DNA of 9,463 bases from the NCBI GenBank assembly GCA_937995745.1, contig CALKIU010000158.1, positions 1 to 9,463 of the forward strand. The letters are read 5' to 3'. Within the stretch, counting starts at the first letter, position 1; the number at the start of each line of letters is the position of its first letter. Below, one piece after another: positions 1 through 5,803 of the stretch. Made by a program: the position numbers and the translations under genes. The DNA is from an uncultured Bacillaceae bacterium. Its GTDB lineage: Bacteria; Bacillota; Bacilli; Bacillales; Cytobacillaceae. Below the pieces are notes generated by a model. The model was not told the DNA's origin, ran no database searches, and saw only the letters and a list, made by a program, of their open reading frames with translations.

Positions 1-98
1 GAGAAAATGATTTTTCGGAAGTTAAAGCAGCTGCCAAGATGTTTTATCCTGTTACGTATACACAACCGCAGCGTTCCGGGAAAGTCCGGGATTCATGA
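1..98 (+). CDS. Possible C-terminal tail of an unidentified protein (partial)
   Basis: An open frame enters from the left edge (first full codon at base 3) and ends with TGA at 96-98, giving about 31 residues ending in SGKVRDS. A terminator-like hairpin on the same strand begins eight bases later, which is the main reason to think this is a real gene end. The fragment is too short to assign a family. Another frame is also open here and ends slightly later at a TAA, so the reading frame itself is uncertain. Confidence 0.3.
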   Translation, partial: ENDFSEVKAAAKMFYPVTYTQPQRSGKVRDS

Positions 99-105
99 AC
101 AGTAA

Positions 106-131
106 GCCCGGATCAAAGCGGGCGCTTTTTC
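106..131 (+). terminator. Rho-independent terminator
   Basis: GCCCG (106-110) pairs with CGGGC (119-123) around an 8-base loop. GC and a run of five T follow. The stem is short, but its position just after the stop codon at 98 fits the end of a plus-strand transcript. Confidence 0.55.
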
Positions 132-177
132 ATCCATAAAGATGTTTTGTCAAGGTGCACAAAAAATTGCACGCTTG

Positions 178-207
178 TTTCATCCGCCTTTATATTTTTA
201 GTATAAT
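178..207 (+). promoter_or_regulatory. Candidate sigma-A promoter for the small membrane protein
   Basis: A perfect TATAAT lies at 202-207. The -35 is weak: TTTCAT at 178-183 with 18 bases between. Transcription would start near 213, giving a leader of about 120 bases before the TTG start at 333. Confidence 0.4.
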
Positions 208-212
208 AGCAA

Positions 213-332
213 GGAGCGGAAAAAGCGTCCTTCTCAGGTCCGCCTTTGCATTATTTCCGCCGGCATCATCATTGAAAATGATTTTGCGGCACTAAATATT
301 TTGGCTCGATTGAAGAAAAAGGGGTCTTTCTG
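213..332 (+). promoter_or_regulatory. Structured 5' leader (inferred)
   Basis: The stretch between the candidate -10 box and the small membrane protein can fold into two hairpins. GCGGAAA (216-222) pairs with TTTCCGC (254-260), with a bulged inner helix. ATCATT (268-273) pairs with AATGAT (277-282), closed further out by GCCG (259-262) with CGGC (287-290). The two outer helices share bases 259-260, so they compete or need slight trimming. I recognise no riboswitch class. It ends in the ribosome binding site AAAGGGG (318-324). Confidence 0.3.
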
Positions 333-506
333 TTGAAACTATTGAGAAGCATATTTCTTTTCATTGTCCTGCTTATTATTGTCATCTCTTTTATCAGTGC
401 AAAGCTGCAAAAAAGAAAACTGCCGGTGAAAAAATTTTTCACCTTTTTGATCAGCGGATTCATCCTGTTTTATTTGATCTCGCTCATCGTCCATTTCTTG
501 TTATAA
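333..506 (+). CDS. Small two-helix membrane protein, function unknown (57 aa)
   Basis: This reading frame starts at TTG (333-335), eight bases after AAAGGGG, and ends at TAA (504-506). The product is strongly hydrophobic. One membrane helix spans about residues 6-22 (FLFIVLLIIVISF core). A basic linker follows at 24-34 (KLQKRKLPVKK), then a second helix at about 36-56 (ILFYLISLIVHF). By the positive-inside rule the basic linker would be cytoplasmic, with both ends outside. It is preceded by a TATAAT box and converges on cse60. No ATG exists in frame, so TTG is the only sensible start (a CTG lies directly before it). I do not recognise the family and assign no function. The clean hydrophobic-basic-hydrophobic pattern plus a good ribosome binding site argue that it is expressed. 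Confidence 0.55.
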   Translation: MKLLRSIFLFIVLLIIVISFISAKLQKRKLPVKKFFTFLISGFILFYLISLIVHFLL

Positions 507-556
507 ATGAACGCAGATGAAACGCTCATGCCGCCGGGAAGAGAAACAGCATGGAT

Positions 557-745
557 TTACGAACGGTAAACAACCATTGCCGAAAAGCAGTAAATTTGCT
601 CATCGTCTTCCTCTTCCTCTGTGAATGCGGCAATATTGTATTTAATATCAATAATTTGCGTTTCATCGAGTTTCTCCAAAAACTTGTTCATTTCCGCCTC
701 CAAATCCTTTTCATGCTCTTCATCGAACAACTTCACTTGAATCAT
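557..745 (-). CDS. cse60: Cse60-type sporulation protein (62 aa)
   Basis: A 62-residue acidic protein beginning MIQVKLFDEEHEKDLE and containing DIKYNIAAF, an EEEEDDE stretch at about residues 43-49, and QIYCFSAMVVY near the end. This pattern and length match the Cse60 (YteV) family of Bacillus as I remember it. In B. subtilis cse60 is a small gene transcribed in the mother cell under sigma-E; its molecular role is unknown. The ATG at 743-745 is preceded by a purine-rich site (AGAGAGGG) on the minus strand. It reads in the same direction as leuS, but the leuS terminator at 979-1012 separates them, so it probably has its own promoter. I could not find a convincing sigma-E box in the AT-rich upstream DNA. 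The opposite-strand frame over the same bases is judged a shadow because this one has a family match. Confidence 0.85.
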   Translation of the reverse strand: MIQVKLFDEEHEKDLEAEMNKFLEKLDETQIIDIKYNIAAFTEEEEDDEQIYCFSAMVVYRS

Positions 746-978
746 CGCTCTACCCTCTCTTCTTCGTTTTTATTATCCTTTTATTTACACATTTCTTAAT
801 ATTTAAACATAACGGTTGAAAGAATCGTTATAAAAAGCGCGCAATGCGGGATCAAGGTTCTCAATTCCGGTGCGGTTGACCGTTTTTTCCCCGGCTGCCT
901 TCCCTTAAGGAATCATGTTTTTTCATTCAACAGAATCATTTCCTGCATAAACGATGACGGTTCCGCTGACGCCCCATT
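746..978. other. Intergenic region upstream of cse60
   Basis: No gene is seen here. The 100 bases next to cse60 are AT-rich and must hold its promoter, though no clear -35/-10 pair stands out. The far half is mixed-composition DNA with no reading frame of note. Confidence 0.4.
809..831. repeat. Interrupted palindrome upstream of cse60
   Basis: ATAACG (809-814) and CGTTAT (826-831) form perfect 6-base arms around 11 bases. It lies about 64-86 bases before the cse60 start, so an operator is possible, but chance is also possible in AT-rich DNA. Confidence 0.3.
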
Positions 979-1012
979 AAAAAACCCCGCCCAAGCATGT
1001 TTGGGCGGGGTT
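979..1012 (-). terminator. Rho-independent terminator of leuS
   Basis: AACCCCGCCCAA (983-994) pairs perfectly with TTGGGCGGGGTT (1001-1012), a 12-base-pair stem with a 6-base loop. On the minus strand it is followed by a run of T (A979-A984 on the plus strand). It lies 34 bases past the leuS stop codon. Confidence 0.93.
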
Positions 1013-1046
1013 CCGGCATCTTTGTCACGGCAAATTCCGGTTACAA

Positions 1047-3470
1047 CTAACCGACGACAATGTTGACAAGTTTGCCCGGTACGGTAATCACTTTGCGAAT
1101 TGTTTTGCCATCGATGTATTCCTTAACTTTCTCATTGCCCATGGCCAATTCTTCCAAAGTTTCTTTGGTTGCATCGGCAGGCACAAGCATTTTCGCTCTG
1201 ACCTTGCCGTTGATTTGCACCACGATCTCCACTTCATCATCAACGAGCTTGCTTTCGTCGTATTCCGGCCATTGTTCATATGCAATCGTATCAGTATGGC
1301 CTAATTTTTCCCACAGTTCCTCACCGATATGCGGGGTGACCGGAGACAGCAATTTTACAAAGCCTTCGATATATTTTTTCGGCAGAACGGGTGCCTTGTA
1401 GCATTCGTTGACAAAGACCATCAACTGGGAAATGGCCGTGTTGAACCGGAGCGCTTCGTAATCCTCGGTCACTTTTTTGACCGTCTGATGGTACACTTTA
1501 TCCAATTCTTTTGCACTGTCCACATCCTGGATTTTCGGGTTCAACGTGCCATCTTCCGCAACGATTAAGCGCCATACCCGTTCAAGGAAGCGTCTAGCGC
1601 CGTCCAATCCATTTGTGGACCAGGCTTTCGAAGCTTCAAGCGGTCCCATGAACATTTCATAGAGACGGAGCGTATCCGCACCGTGGCTTTCCACAATATC
1701 ATCCGGATTTACGACATTCCCGCGGGATTTGCTCATTTTTTCATTGTTTTCGCCAAGAATCATGCCTTGGTTAAACAATTTTTGGAACGGCTCTTTTGTC
1801 GGCACGACGCCGATATCATACAAGAATTTATGCCAGAAGCGGGCATACAACAAATGGAGAACGGCGTGCTCGGCTCCTCCGATATACAAGTCAACGGGCA
1901 GCCAGTATTTCAGTTTTTCTTTATCCGCCAATTCTTTATCGTTTTTCGGGTCGATGAAGCGAAGGTAATACCAGCAGCTTCCTGCCCACTGCGGCATCGT
2001 GTTCGTTTCACGGCGGCCTTTTTTGCCTGTTTCCGGATCGACGACATTTACCCACTCTTCAATGTTGGCCAGCGGCGATTCGCCTGTTCCGGTTGGCTTG
2101 ATTTCATTCGTTTCAGGAAGCTTCAACGGAAGTTCGTCTTCCGGAACCGTCGTTATCGTTCCGTCTTCCCAATGGATAATCGGGAACGGCTCGCCCCAAT
2201 AGCGTTGGCGGCTGAACAGCCAGTCCCTGAGACGGTATTGGACTTTTCTTTTGCCGACATTATTTTCTTCAAGCCAGGAAATCATTTTTTCAATGGCTTC
2301 CTTATTATTCAGGTCGTTTAAAAATCCGGAGTTGATATGCGGTCCGTCGCCTACATAAGCTTCTTTCGCCAAATCACCCCCGGCGACGACTTCTTTTATG
2401 GGCAGATTGAATTTCTTAGCAAATTCATAGTCCCTTTGGTCATGTCCGGGTACAGCCATGATCGCTCCCGTACCATAACTGCCGAGGACGTAATCGGCGA
2501 TCCAAATCGGCATTTTTTCGCCGCTCACCGGATTGATGGCGTAAGCGCCCGTGAACACGCCGGTTTTTTCCTTGGCCAAATCGGTGCGCTCCAAGTCGCT
2601 CTTCCGTTCAACTTCCTTGATATATTCTTCGACAGCCTGTCTCTGTTCCTCTGTCGTAATTTTTTTCACCAGTTTATGTTCCGGAGCCAGCACGGCATAC
2701 GTCGCCCCGAACAATGTATCCGGCCGGGTCGTAAAGGCAACGAACGTTTCATCATGGCCGTCGATTTTAAAGGTGATTTCCGCACCTTCCGACCGGCCGA
2801 TCCAGTTGCGCTGCATTTCTTTAATGCTTTCCGGCCAGTCCAGTTCCTCCAAATCCTCGAGGAGACGATCCGCATATTCGGTGATTTTCAGCATCCACTG
2901 CCTCATCGGACGGCGTACGACCGGATGACCGCCCCGTTCGCTTTTTCCGTCGATGACTTCCTCGTTGGCCAAGACCGTTCCGAGTGCCGGACACCAGTTC
3001 ACCGGAACTTCATCCATGTATGCCAGTCCGTGTTCGTACATTTTCAGGAAAATCCACTGCGTCCATTTGTAATAATCCGGATCCGTCGTGCTGAGCTCAC
3101 GGTCCCAGTCATAGGAAAAACCGAGCGATTTAATTTGCCGGCGGAAATTTTCGATGTTTTTCTCTGTAAAATCAGCCGGATTGTTTCCGGTATCGAGAGC
3201 ATATTGTTCCGCAGGCAAGCCAAAAGCATCCCAACCCATCGGATGAAGAACGTTGTATCCTTGCATCCGTTTCATCCTGGCAACAATATCCGTTGCCGTG
3301 TAGCCTTCCGGATGGCCGACGTGCAATCCTGAACCGGACGGGTACGGGAACATATCCAAGACATAAAATTTCGGCTTGCTCATATCAATTTCGTCGGGTG
3401 TTTTGAATGTCTTGTTTTCTTCCCAATACTTTTGCCATTTCTTCTCGATTTCCCGATGGTTAAAGCTCAT
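1047..3470 (-). CDS. leuS: Leucyl-tRNA synthetase (807 aa)
   Basis: Cytoplasmic class I synthetase that joins leucine to tRNA-Leu using ATP. The order of motifs is complete: the HIGH signature as HVGH (residues 50-53), the CP1 editing domain with the threonine-rich TTRPDT (247-252) and GTGAIMAVPGHDQRD (333-347, with the conserved editing aspartates), the GGAEHAVLHLLY region (531-542), and KMSKS (578-582). The C-terminal end holds the anticodon-binding and tRNA-contacting domains (VQINGKVRAK). The length matches bacterial LeuRS. I chose the ATG at 3468-3470, giving MSFNHREIEKKWQ, because GGGAGG lies about nine bases upstream and known Bacillus LeuS proteins begin this way. The frame stays open 66 bases further upstream, to a GTG at 3536, but that extension is leader sequence. 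The gene stands alone between its T-box leader and a strong terminator. Expression should rise when tRNA-Leu is uncharged. Confidence 0.98.
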   Translation of the reverse strand: MSFNHREIEKKWQKYWEENKTFKTPDEIDMSKPKFYVLDMFPYPSGSGLHVGHPEGYTATDIVARMKRMQGYNVLHPMGWDAFGLPAEQYALDTGNNPADFTEKNIENFRRQIKSLGFSYDWDRELSTTDPDYYKWTQWIFLKMYEHGLAYMDEVPVNWCPALGTVLANEEVIDGKSERGGHPVVRRPMRQWMLKITEYADRLLEDLEELDWPESIKEMQRNWIGRSEGAEITFKIDGHDETFVAFTTRPDTLFGATYAVLAPEHKLVKKITTEEQRQAVEEYIKEVERKSDLERTDLAKEKTGVFTGAYAINPVSGEKMPIWIADYVLGSYGTGAIMAVPGHDQRDYEFAKKFNLPIKEVVAGGDLAKEAYVGDGPHINSGFLNDLNNKEAIEKMISWLEENNVGKRKVQYRLRDWLFSRQRYWGEPFPIIHWEDGTITTVPEDELPLKLPETNEIKPTGTGESPLANIEEWVNVVDPETGKKGRRETNTMPQWAGSCWYYLRFIDPKNDKELADKEKLKYWLPVDLYIGGAEHAVLHLLYARFWHKFLYDIGVVPTKEPFQKLFNQGMILGENNEKMSKSRGNVVNPDDIVESHGADTLRLYEMFMGPLEASKAWSTNGLDGARRFLERVWRLIVAEDGTLNPKIQDVDSAKELDKVYHQTVKKVTEDYEALRFNTAISQLMVFVNECYKAPVLPKKYIEGFVKLLSPVTPHIGEELWEKLGHTDTIAYEQWPEYDESKLVDDEVEIVVQINGKVRAKMLVPADATKETLEELAMGNEKVKEYIDGKTIRKVITVPGKLVNIVVG

Positions 3471-3620
3471 CTTTTTTTCCTCCCAAAACATTTTACAAAT
3501 ATTGGTAATATGTATGCGGTCCATGAAGGCCGGCACTATGATGCCGAACAGCCTGGCGTTAAGAAGTTGTGCAAATTTGCGTATGCTGCAAACAGGATTT
3601 CCAAAATTTTACTTTATTAT

Positions 3621-3654
3621 AAAAAAACCCCTCATCCCTGCAAGGGACGAGAGG
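3621..3654 (-). terminator. Attenuator hairpin of the leuS T-box
   Basis: On the minus strand CCTCTCGTCCC and GGGATGAGGGG form the stem around a TTGCA loop. Seven T follow (plus-strand A621-A627 of this kilobase, i.e. 3621-3627). It sits directly downstream of the T-box sequence, as the conditional terminator must. Confidence 0.92.
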
Positions 3655-3855
3655 ATTTATTTCTCCCGCGGTACCACCCTAATTAGCAGCAAAAACTGCC
3701 CACTCAGTGCCTTAACGCGGCAATACGGCAAGAACTACTGAATATTCATCCTTGCAACTCATGAGGCGAGTTCGTGATGGGTACCGGTTGACTCGCACCT
3801 CCCGTCAACTCTCTTCAACGGCCTTCGCATCACTACTACTCCTCATCATCGTTTA
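3621..3855 (-). promoter_or_regulatory. Leucine T-box riboswitch (CUC specifier)
   Basis: The minus strand carries the T-box core AGGGTGGTACCGCGG (3666-3680). The UGGU bulge that pairs with the tRNA end lies at 3673-3676, and its last U matches the A73 discriminator of tRNA-Leu. Stem I is recognisable. Its base pairs GATGAGG (3841-3847) with CCTCAT; an AGTAGTA segment forms the left side of the specifier loop; GTGATG pairs with CATCAC; the right side reads GAACTCG. The codon placed as specifier is CTC (3768-3770), which is leucine. The specifier therefore agrees with the downstream gene. Uncharged tRNA-Leu should stabilise the antiterminator and allow transcription into leuS; charged tRNA leaves the terminator at 3621-3654. 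About 150 bases of untranslated sequence (3471-3620) follow before the leuS ATG. I see no further structure there beyond the ribosome binding site. Confidence 0.95.
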
Positions 3856-3878
3856 TACAATATTCACACATATAATTA

Positions 3879-3907
3879 ATTTTATTAAACTTACCTTCCA
3901 TATGCAA
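3879..3907 (-). promoter_or_regulatory. Promoter of leuS leader
   Basis: On the minus strand TTGCAT (3902-3907) and TAAAAT (3879-3884) are separated by exactly 17 bases. Transcription would begin near 3872, just ahead of Stem I. A second possible -10 (TATAAA, 3852-3857) has no good -35 and lies very close to Stem I, so it is less likely. Confidence 0.6.
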
Positions 3908-3999
3908 GGTGAACCGAACATTTTTCCGTCTCATACATTTTTTTAGCACAATTTTGCCGAAAAAGAAAGTGCCAAAACGCGCCCGTTGTTCGGATCGCG

Positions 4000-4037
4000 A
4001 AAAAAGGCCTGCCGGAAGATGCTTCTTCCCGCAGGCC
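4000..4037 (-). terminator. Terminator of the ytzC operon
   Basis: GGCCTGC (4006-4012) pairs with GCAGGCC (4031-4037), and after one mismatch GGAAGA (4014-4019) pairs with TCTTCC (4024-4029). On the minus strand six T follow (A4000-A4005 on plus). It begins 22 bases after the stop codon at 4059. Confidence 0.9.
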
Positions 4038-4058
4038 GCTATGTTCGCGCTTCGTGAA

Positions 4059-4238
4059 TTAAGATTGTTCCGGTTCCGGGTGAAATTTTGATTTGACCGG
4101 CTGACCCCCTGAAGCCTCATATTTTTTCTTGGCCGTTTTAACGGGATCCATTTCCCGGCCGGCTTCAATATCTCGATGATTGAAACCGTTTCTTGTTTTT
4201 TGCTCCGGATTGTTTTGCTTTGACCTTTTCCTCACCAT
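4059..4238 (-). CDS. Small hydrophilic protein of unknown function (59 aa)
   Basis: The frame runs from ATG (4236-4238) to TAA (4059-4061). The ribosome binding site AAGGAG (4247-4252) is eight bases upstream and overlaps the stop codon of ytzC (4251-4253), so the two genes should be translated from one message. The product is very polar and begins MVRKRSKQNNPEQK. It has a basic N-terminus, a middle with FNHRDIEAGREMDPVKTAKKKYE, and a tail ending in HPEPEQS. There are no cysteines, membrane segments or signal peptide. Such short, charged, probably disordered proteins are common in Bacillus spore-related genes, but I do not recognise a specific family. A terminator 22 bases downstream closes the unit. 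The strong translation signals make it a real gene in my judgement; a longer overlapping frame on the same strand (3836-4168) is not. Confidence 0.75.
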   Translation of the reverse strand: MVRKRSKQNNPEQKTRNGFNHRDIEAGREMDPVKTAKKKYEASGGQPVKSKFHPEPEQS

Positions 4239-4250
4239 ATGCGTCTCTCC

Positions 4251-4514
4251 TTAACGGACTCCGATGATCATGTCATTTTGAATTTGCTGCAGCCGGAGCC
4301 TCATCCGGTGAAGCTGCTCTCTCTGTTGGTCATTGGCAAACAAAGACATTTTGGCCAATTCATTGTATTGATTTTCCAGCAGTTGGAGCGCCTGCGTAAA
4401 TTCCTCGTCATTATAATGTTCCTGCCGCTGTCTTTCCTCCAGCTGCTCTTCGGCAAAACGTAACGTTTCTTCGCATTGGCGGATAAAATGGTCCATCGAC
4501 TCGCGGGTTGTCAA
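4251..4514 (-). CDS. ytzC: YtzC-like protein, DUF2524 (87 aa)
   Basis: An 87-residue protein, probably all-helical and coiled-coil, very rich in Glu, Gln and Arg. Recognisable stretches are RQCEETLRFAEEQLEERQRQEHYNDEE (about 12-38) and NDQQREQLHRMRLRLQQIQNDMI (about 61-83). The NDQQREQLxRMRLxLQ core matches YtzC of B. subtilis as I recall it, a DUF2524 protein of unknown function. The start is TTG (4512-4514): AAAGGGGG (4523-4530) sits eight bases upstream and MTTRESMD fits the family's usual N-terminus. The next in-frame ATG is six codons inside. It is the first gene of a two-gene unit with the 59-residue protein and is divergent from mnmL. No cysteines other than C14 and no membrane segment are seen, so a cytoplasmic helical protein is likely. 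Confidence 0.85.
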   Translation of the reverse strand: MTTRESMDHFIRQCEETLRFAEEQLEERQRQEHYNDEEFTQALQLLENQYNELAKMSLFANDQQREQLHRMRLRLQQIQNDMIIGVR

Positions 4515-4591
4515 ATGAACTGCCCCCTTTGCCGGAACGGCGCCAAAGTTCTTTGAAGCAATCCCGCTTCATTTCGTATTTTGCTCATCAT
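4511..4591 (-). CDS. Possible upstream leader ORF overlapping the ytzC start
   Basis: A 26-codon frame (MMSKIRNEAGLL...) starts at tandem ATG codons (4586-4591) and ends with a TGA that overlaps the ytzC TTG start by two bases (TTGA). AGAGGG directly abuts the first ATG, which is too close for an efficient site, although it lies three bases from the second. It could couple translation to ytzC, or be chance. Low confidence. Confidence 0.2.
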   Translation of the reverse strand: MMSKIRNEAGLLQRTLAPFRQRGQFI

Positions 4592-4602
4592 CCCTCTTCT
4601 TT

Positions 4603-4665
4603 AAGCAATTCCGGATGAAAAAATCATTCCCATATTCCGGCTGAACCGGTGACAAAAAATTGCTT
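4603..4665. repeat. Inverted repeat enclosing a 12-base direct repeat
   Basis: AAGCAATT (4603-4610) and AATTGCTT (4658-4665) are perfect inverted arms 47 bases apart. Inside, ATTCCGGATGAA (4608-4619) and ATTCCGGCTGAA (4634-4645) are direct repeats with one difference, offset by 26 bases. They sit between the two divergent genes and could be operator sites. Confidence 0.4.
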
Positions 4666-4752
4666 CAGAAAGTAGAAATGGCCGATTTTTTAAGGGCGTC
4701 GCATCCTTCTGCCGACATGCGGCGCAAAACCTCCCGATTTGGATTTGCCCGC

Positions 4753-4782
4753 TTCTTCATGATAAAATTCTCTCTGTATAAT
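4753..4782 (+). promoter_or_regulatory. Promoter of mnmL-mnmM
   Basis: TATAAT at 4777-4782 is a perfect -10, directly preceded by TG. The -35 is poor (TTCTTC, 4753-4758, 18 bases away). A near-palindrome CAAATTATTTG (4797-4807) lies at about +8 to +18 and could be a small operator or chance. Confidence 0.5.
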
Positions 4783-4834
4783 ATAGATTTTTTCAGCAAA
4801 TTATTTGTCTGGATAATACCGGGAGGTTCCATGA

Positions 4835-5797
4835 TTGAAAAAGAAGAACCCTTTTCCATATGCAAGCGACCAAAAAAGGTATCACACGTGGAATTACCAT
4901 CTGCGCCGCCATTTTGGCGAAAAAGTTTTTAAAGTGGCATTGGACGGAGGTTTCGACTGTCCCAACCGCGACGGAACGGTCGCTTACGGCGGATGCACTT
5001 TTTGCAGCGCTGCCGGATCAGGCGATTTCGCCGGCAACAGGGCCGATCCGATTGCCAAACAATTTCGGGAAATCAAAGAAAAAATGCATAAAAAATGGAG
5101 AAAGGGAAAGTATATTGCCTTTTTCCAGGCATTTACGAATACCCATGCCCCTGTTGAAGTTTTGCGCGAAAAATATGAAGAAGCTCTCGCCCAGGAAGGA
5201 GTTGTCGGCTTATCCATTGCCACGAGGCCTGACTGCCTTCCCGATGATGTCGTCGAATATTTGGCGGAACTCAATGAAAGAACGTACTTGTGGGTGGAAT
5301 TGGGCCTTCAAACCATCCATGAACGGACGGCCGAACTGATCAACAGGGCCCATGATTACCAATGCTTTCTTGAAGGTGTGGCAAAACTGCGCAAACACAA
5401 CATCAGAGTGTGCGTACACATCATCAACGGGCTGCCTTTGGAAACGAGGGAAATGATGATGGAAACGGCCCGTGAAGTGGCAAAATTGGACGTGCAGGGA
5501 ATCAAAATACATCTTCTCCACCTGTTGAAAGGGACACCGATGGTCAAGCAATACGAAAAAGGCCTGCTGAAGTTCCTGTCTTTTGACGAATACATCCAGC
5601 TTGTCTGCGATCAATTGGAAATCCTTCCTCCGGAGATGGTCATTCACCGCGTAACCGGCGACGGACCGATTGATCTCATGATTGGACCGATGTGGAGCGT
5701 GAATAAATGGGAAGTGTTAAATGCCATTGATGCGGAGCTGGAAAGGCGGGACAGCTGGCAAGGAAAATTTTATAAAGGCGCTGCGAAGGGAGTATAA
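4835..5797 (+). CDS. mnmL: Radical SAM protein MnmL (YtqA), mnm5(s2)U34 tRNA modification (320 aa)
   Basis: Member of the YtqA/YhcC-type radical SAM family. The iron-sulfur cysteines are C42, C54 and C57 in DCPNRDGTVAYGGCTFC, an enlarged CX11CX2C spacing typical of this family. Other conserved blocks are AFTNTHAP (99-106), SIATRPDCLPDD (127-138), WVELGLQTIHERT (153-165), HIINGLPLE (195-203), IKIHLLHLLKGTPM (223-236) and GPMWSVNKWEVLNAID (284-299). It reads almost like B. subtilis YtqA throughout. YtqA was recently renamed MnmL and shown genetically to be needed for converting cmnm5s2U toward mnm5s2U where MnmC is absent; the exact chemistry is unsettled. I chose TTG at 4835-4837, because GGGAGG (4821-4826) lies eight bases upstream and the product MKKKNPFPY fits the family. 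An ATG at 4831 is closer to the eye but is out of frame. mnmM follows after six bases, so the two are cotranscribed. Confidence 0.96.
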   Translation: MKKKNPFPYASDQKRYHTWNYHLRRHFGEKVFKVALDGGFDCPNRDGTVAYGGCTFCSAAGSGDFAGNRADPIAKQFREIKEKMHKKWRKGKYIAFFQAFTNTHAPVEVLREKYEEALAQEGVVGLSIATRPDCLPDDVVEYLAELNERTYLWVELGLQTIHERTAELINRAHDYQCFLEGVAKLRKHNIRVCVHIINGLPLETREMMMETAREVAKLDVQGIKIHLLHLLKGTPMVKQYEKGLLKFLSFDEYIQLVCDQLEILPPEMVIHRVTGDGPIDLMIGPMWSVNKWEVLNAIDAELERRDSWQGKFYKGAAKGV

Positions 5798-5803
5798 AAC
5801 CAA

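Larger units (their letters stand above)
4515..4834. other. Divergent intergenic region, ytzC / mnmL
   Basis: This 320-base gap must hold promoters for both directions. The plus-strand promoter is visible at 4753-4782. For ytzC only a TTGTCA-like -35 (4650-4655, minus) is seen, with no good -10. The centre carries the repeats listed separately. Short frames crossing it on both strands lack family features and look accidental. Confidence 0.45.

Noticed and set aside
551..799. 82-codon plus-strand frame
   Set aside because: It is antisense to cse60, which has a recognisable family pattern and a better start site.
2337..3332. Long plus-strand open frame (331 codons) opposite leuS
   Set aside because: It is antisense to highly conserved LeuRS catalytic and editing sequence, has no ribosome binding site of note and reads like back-translated coding DNA. 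The same applies to the frame at 1683-2321.
3471..3536. 22-residue N-terminal extension of LeuS
   Set aside because: The region is T-box leader and untranslated sequence; the ATG at 3470 has the good ribosome binding site and the family N-terminus.
3836..4168. 110-codon minus-strand frame
   Set aside because: It overlaps the 59-residue gene in another frame, runs through a terminator, the leuS promoter and the T-box Stem I, and has no family features.
4660..4932. Plus-strand frame crossing the mnmL promoter and start
   Set aside because: It spans the promoter and the first part of mnmL out of frame; only the mnmL frame matches a family.
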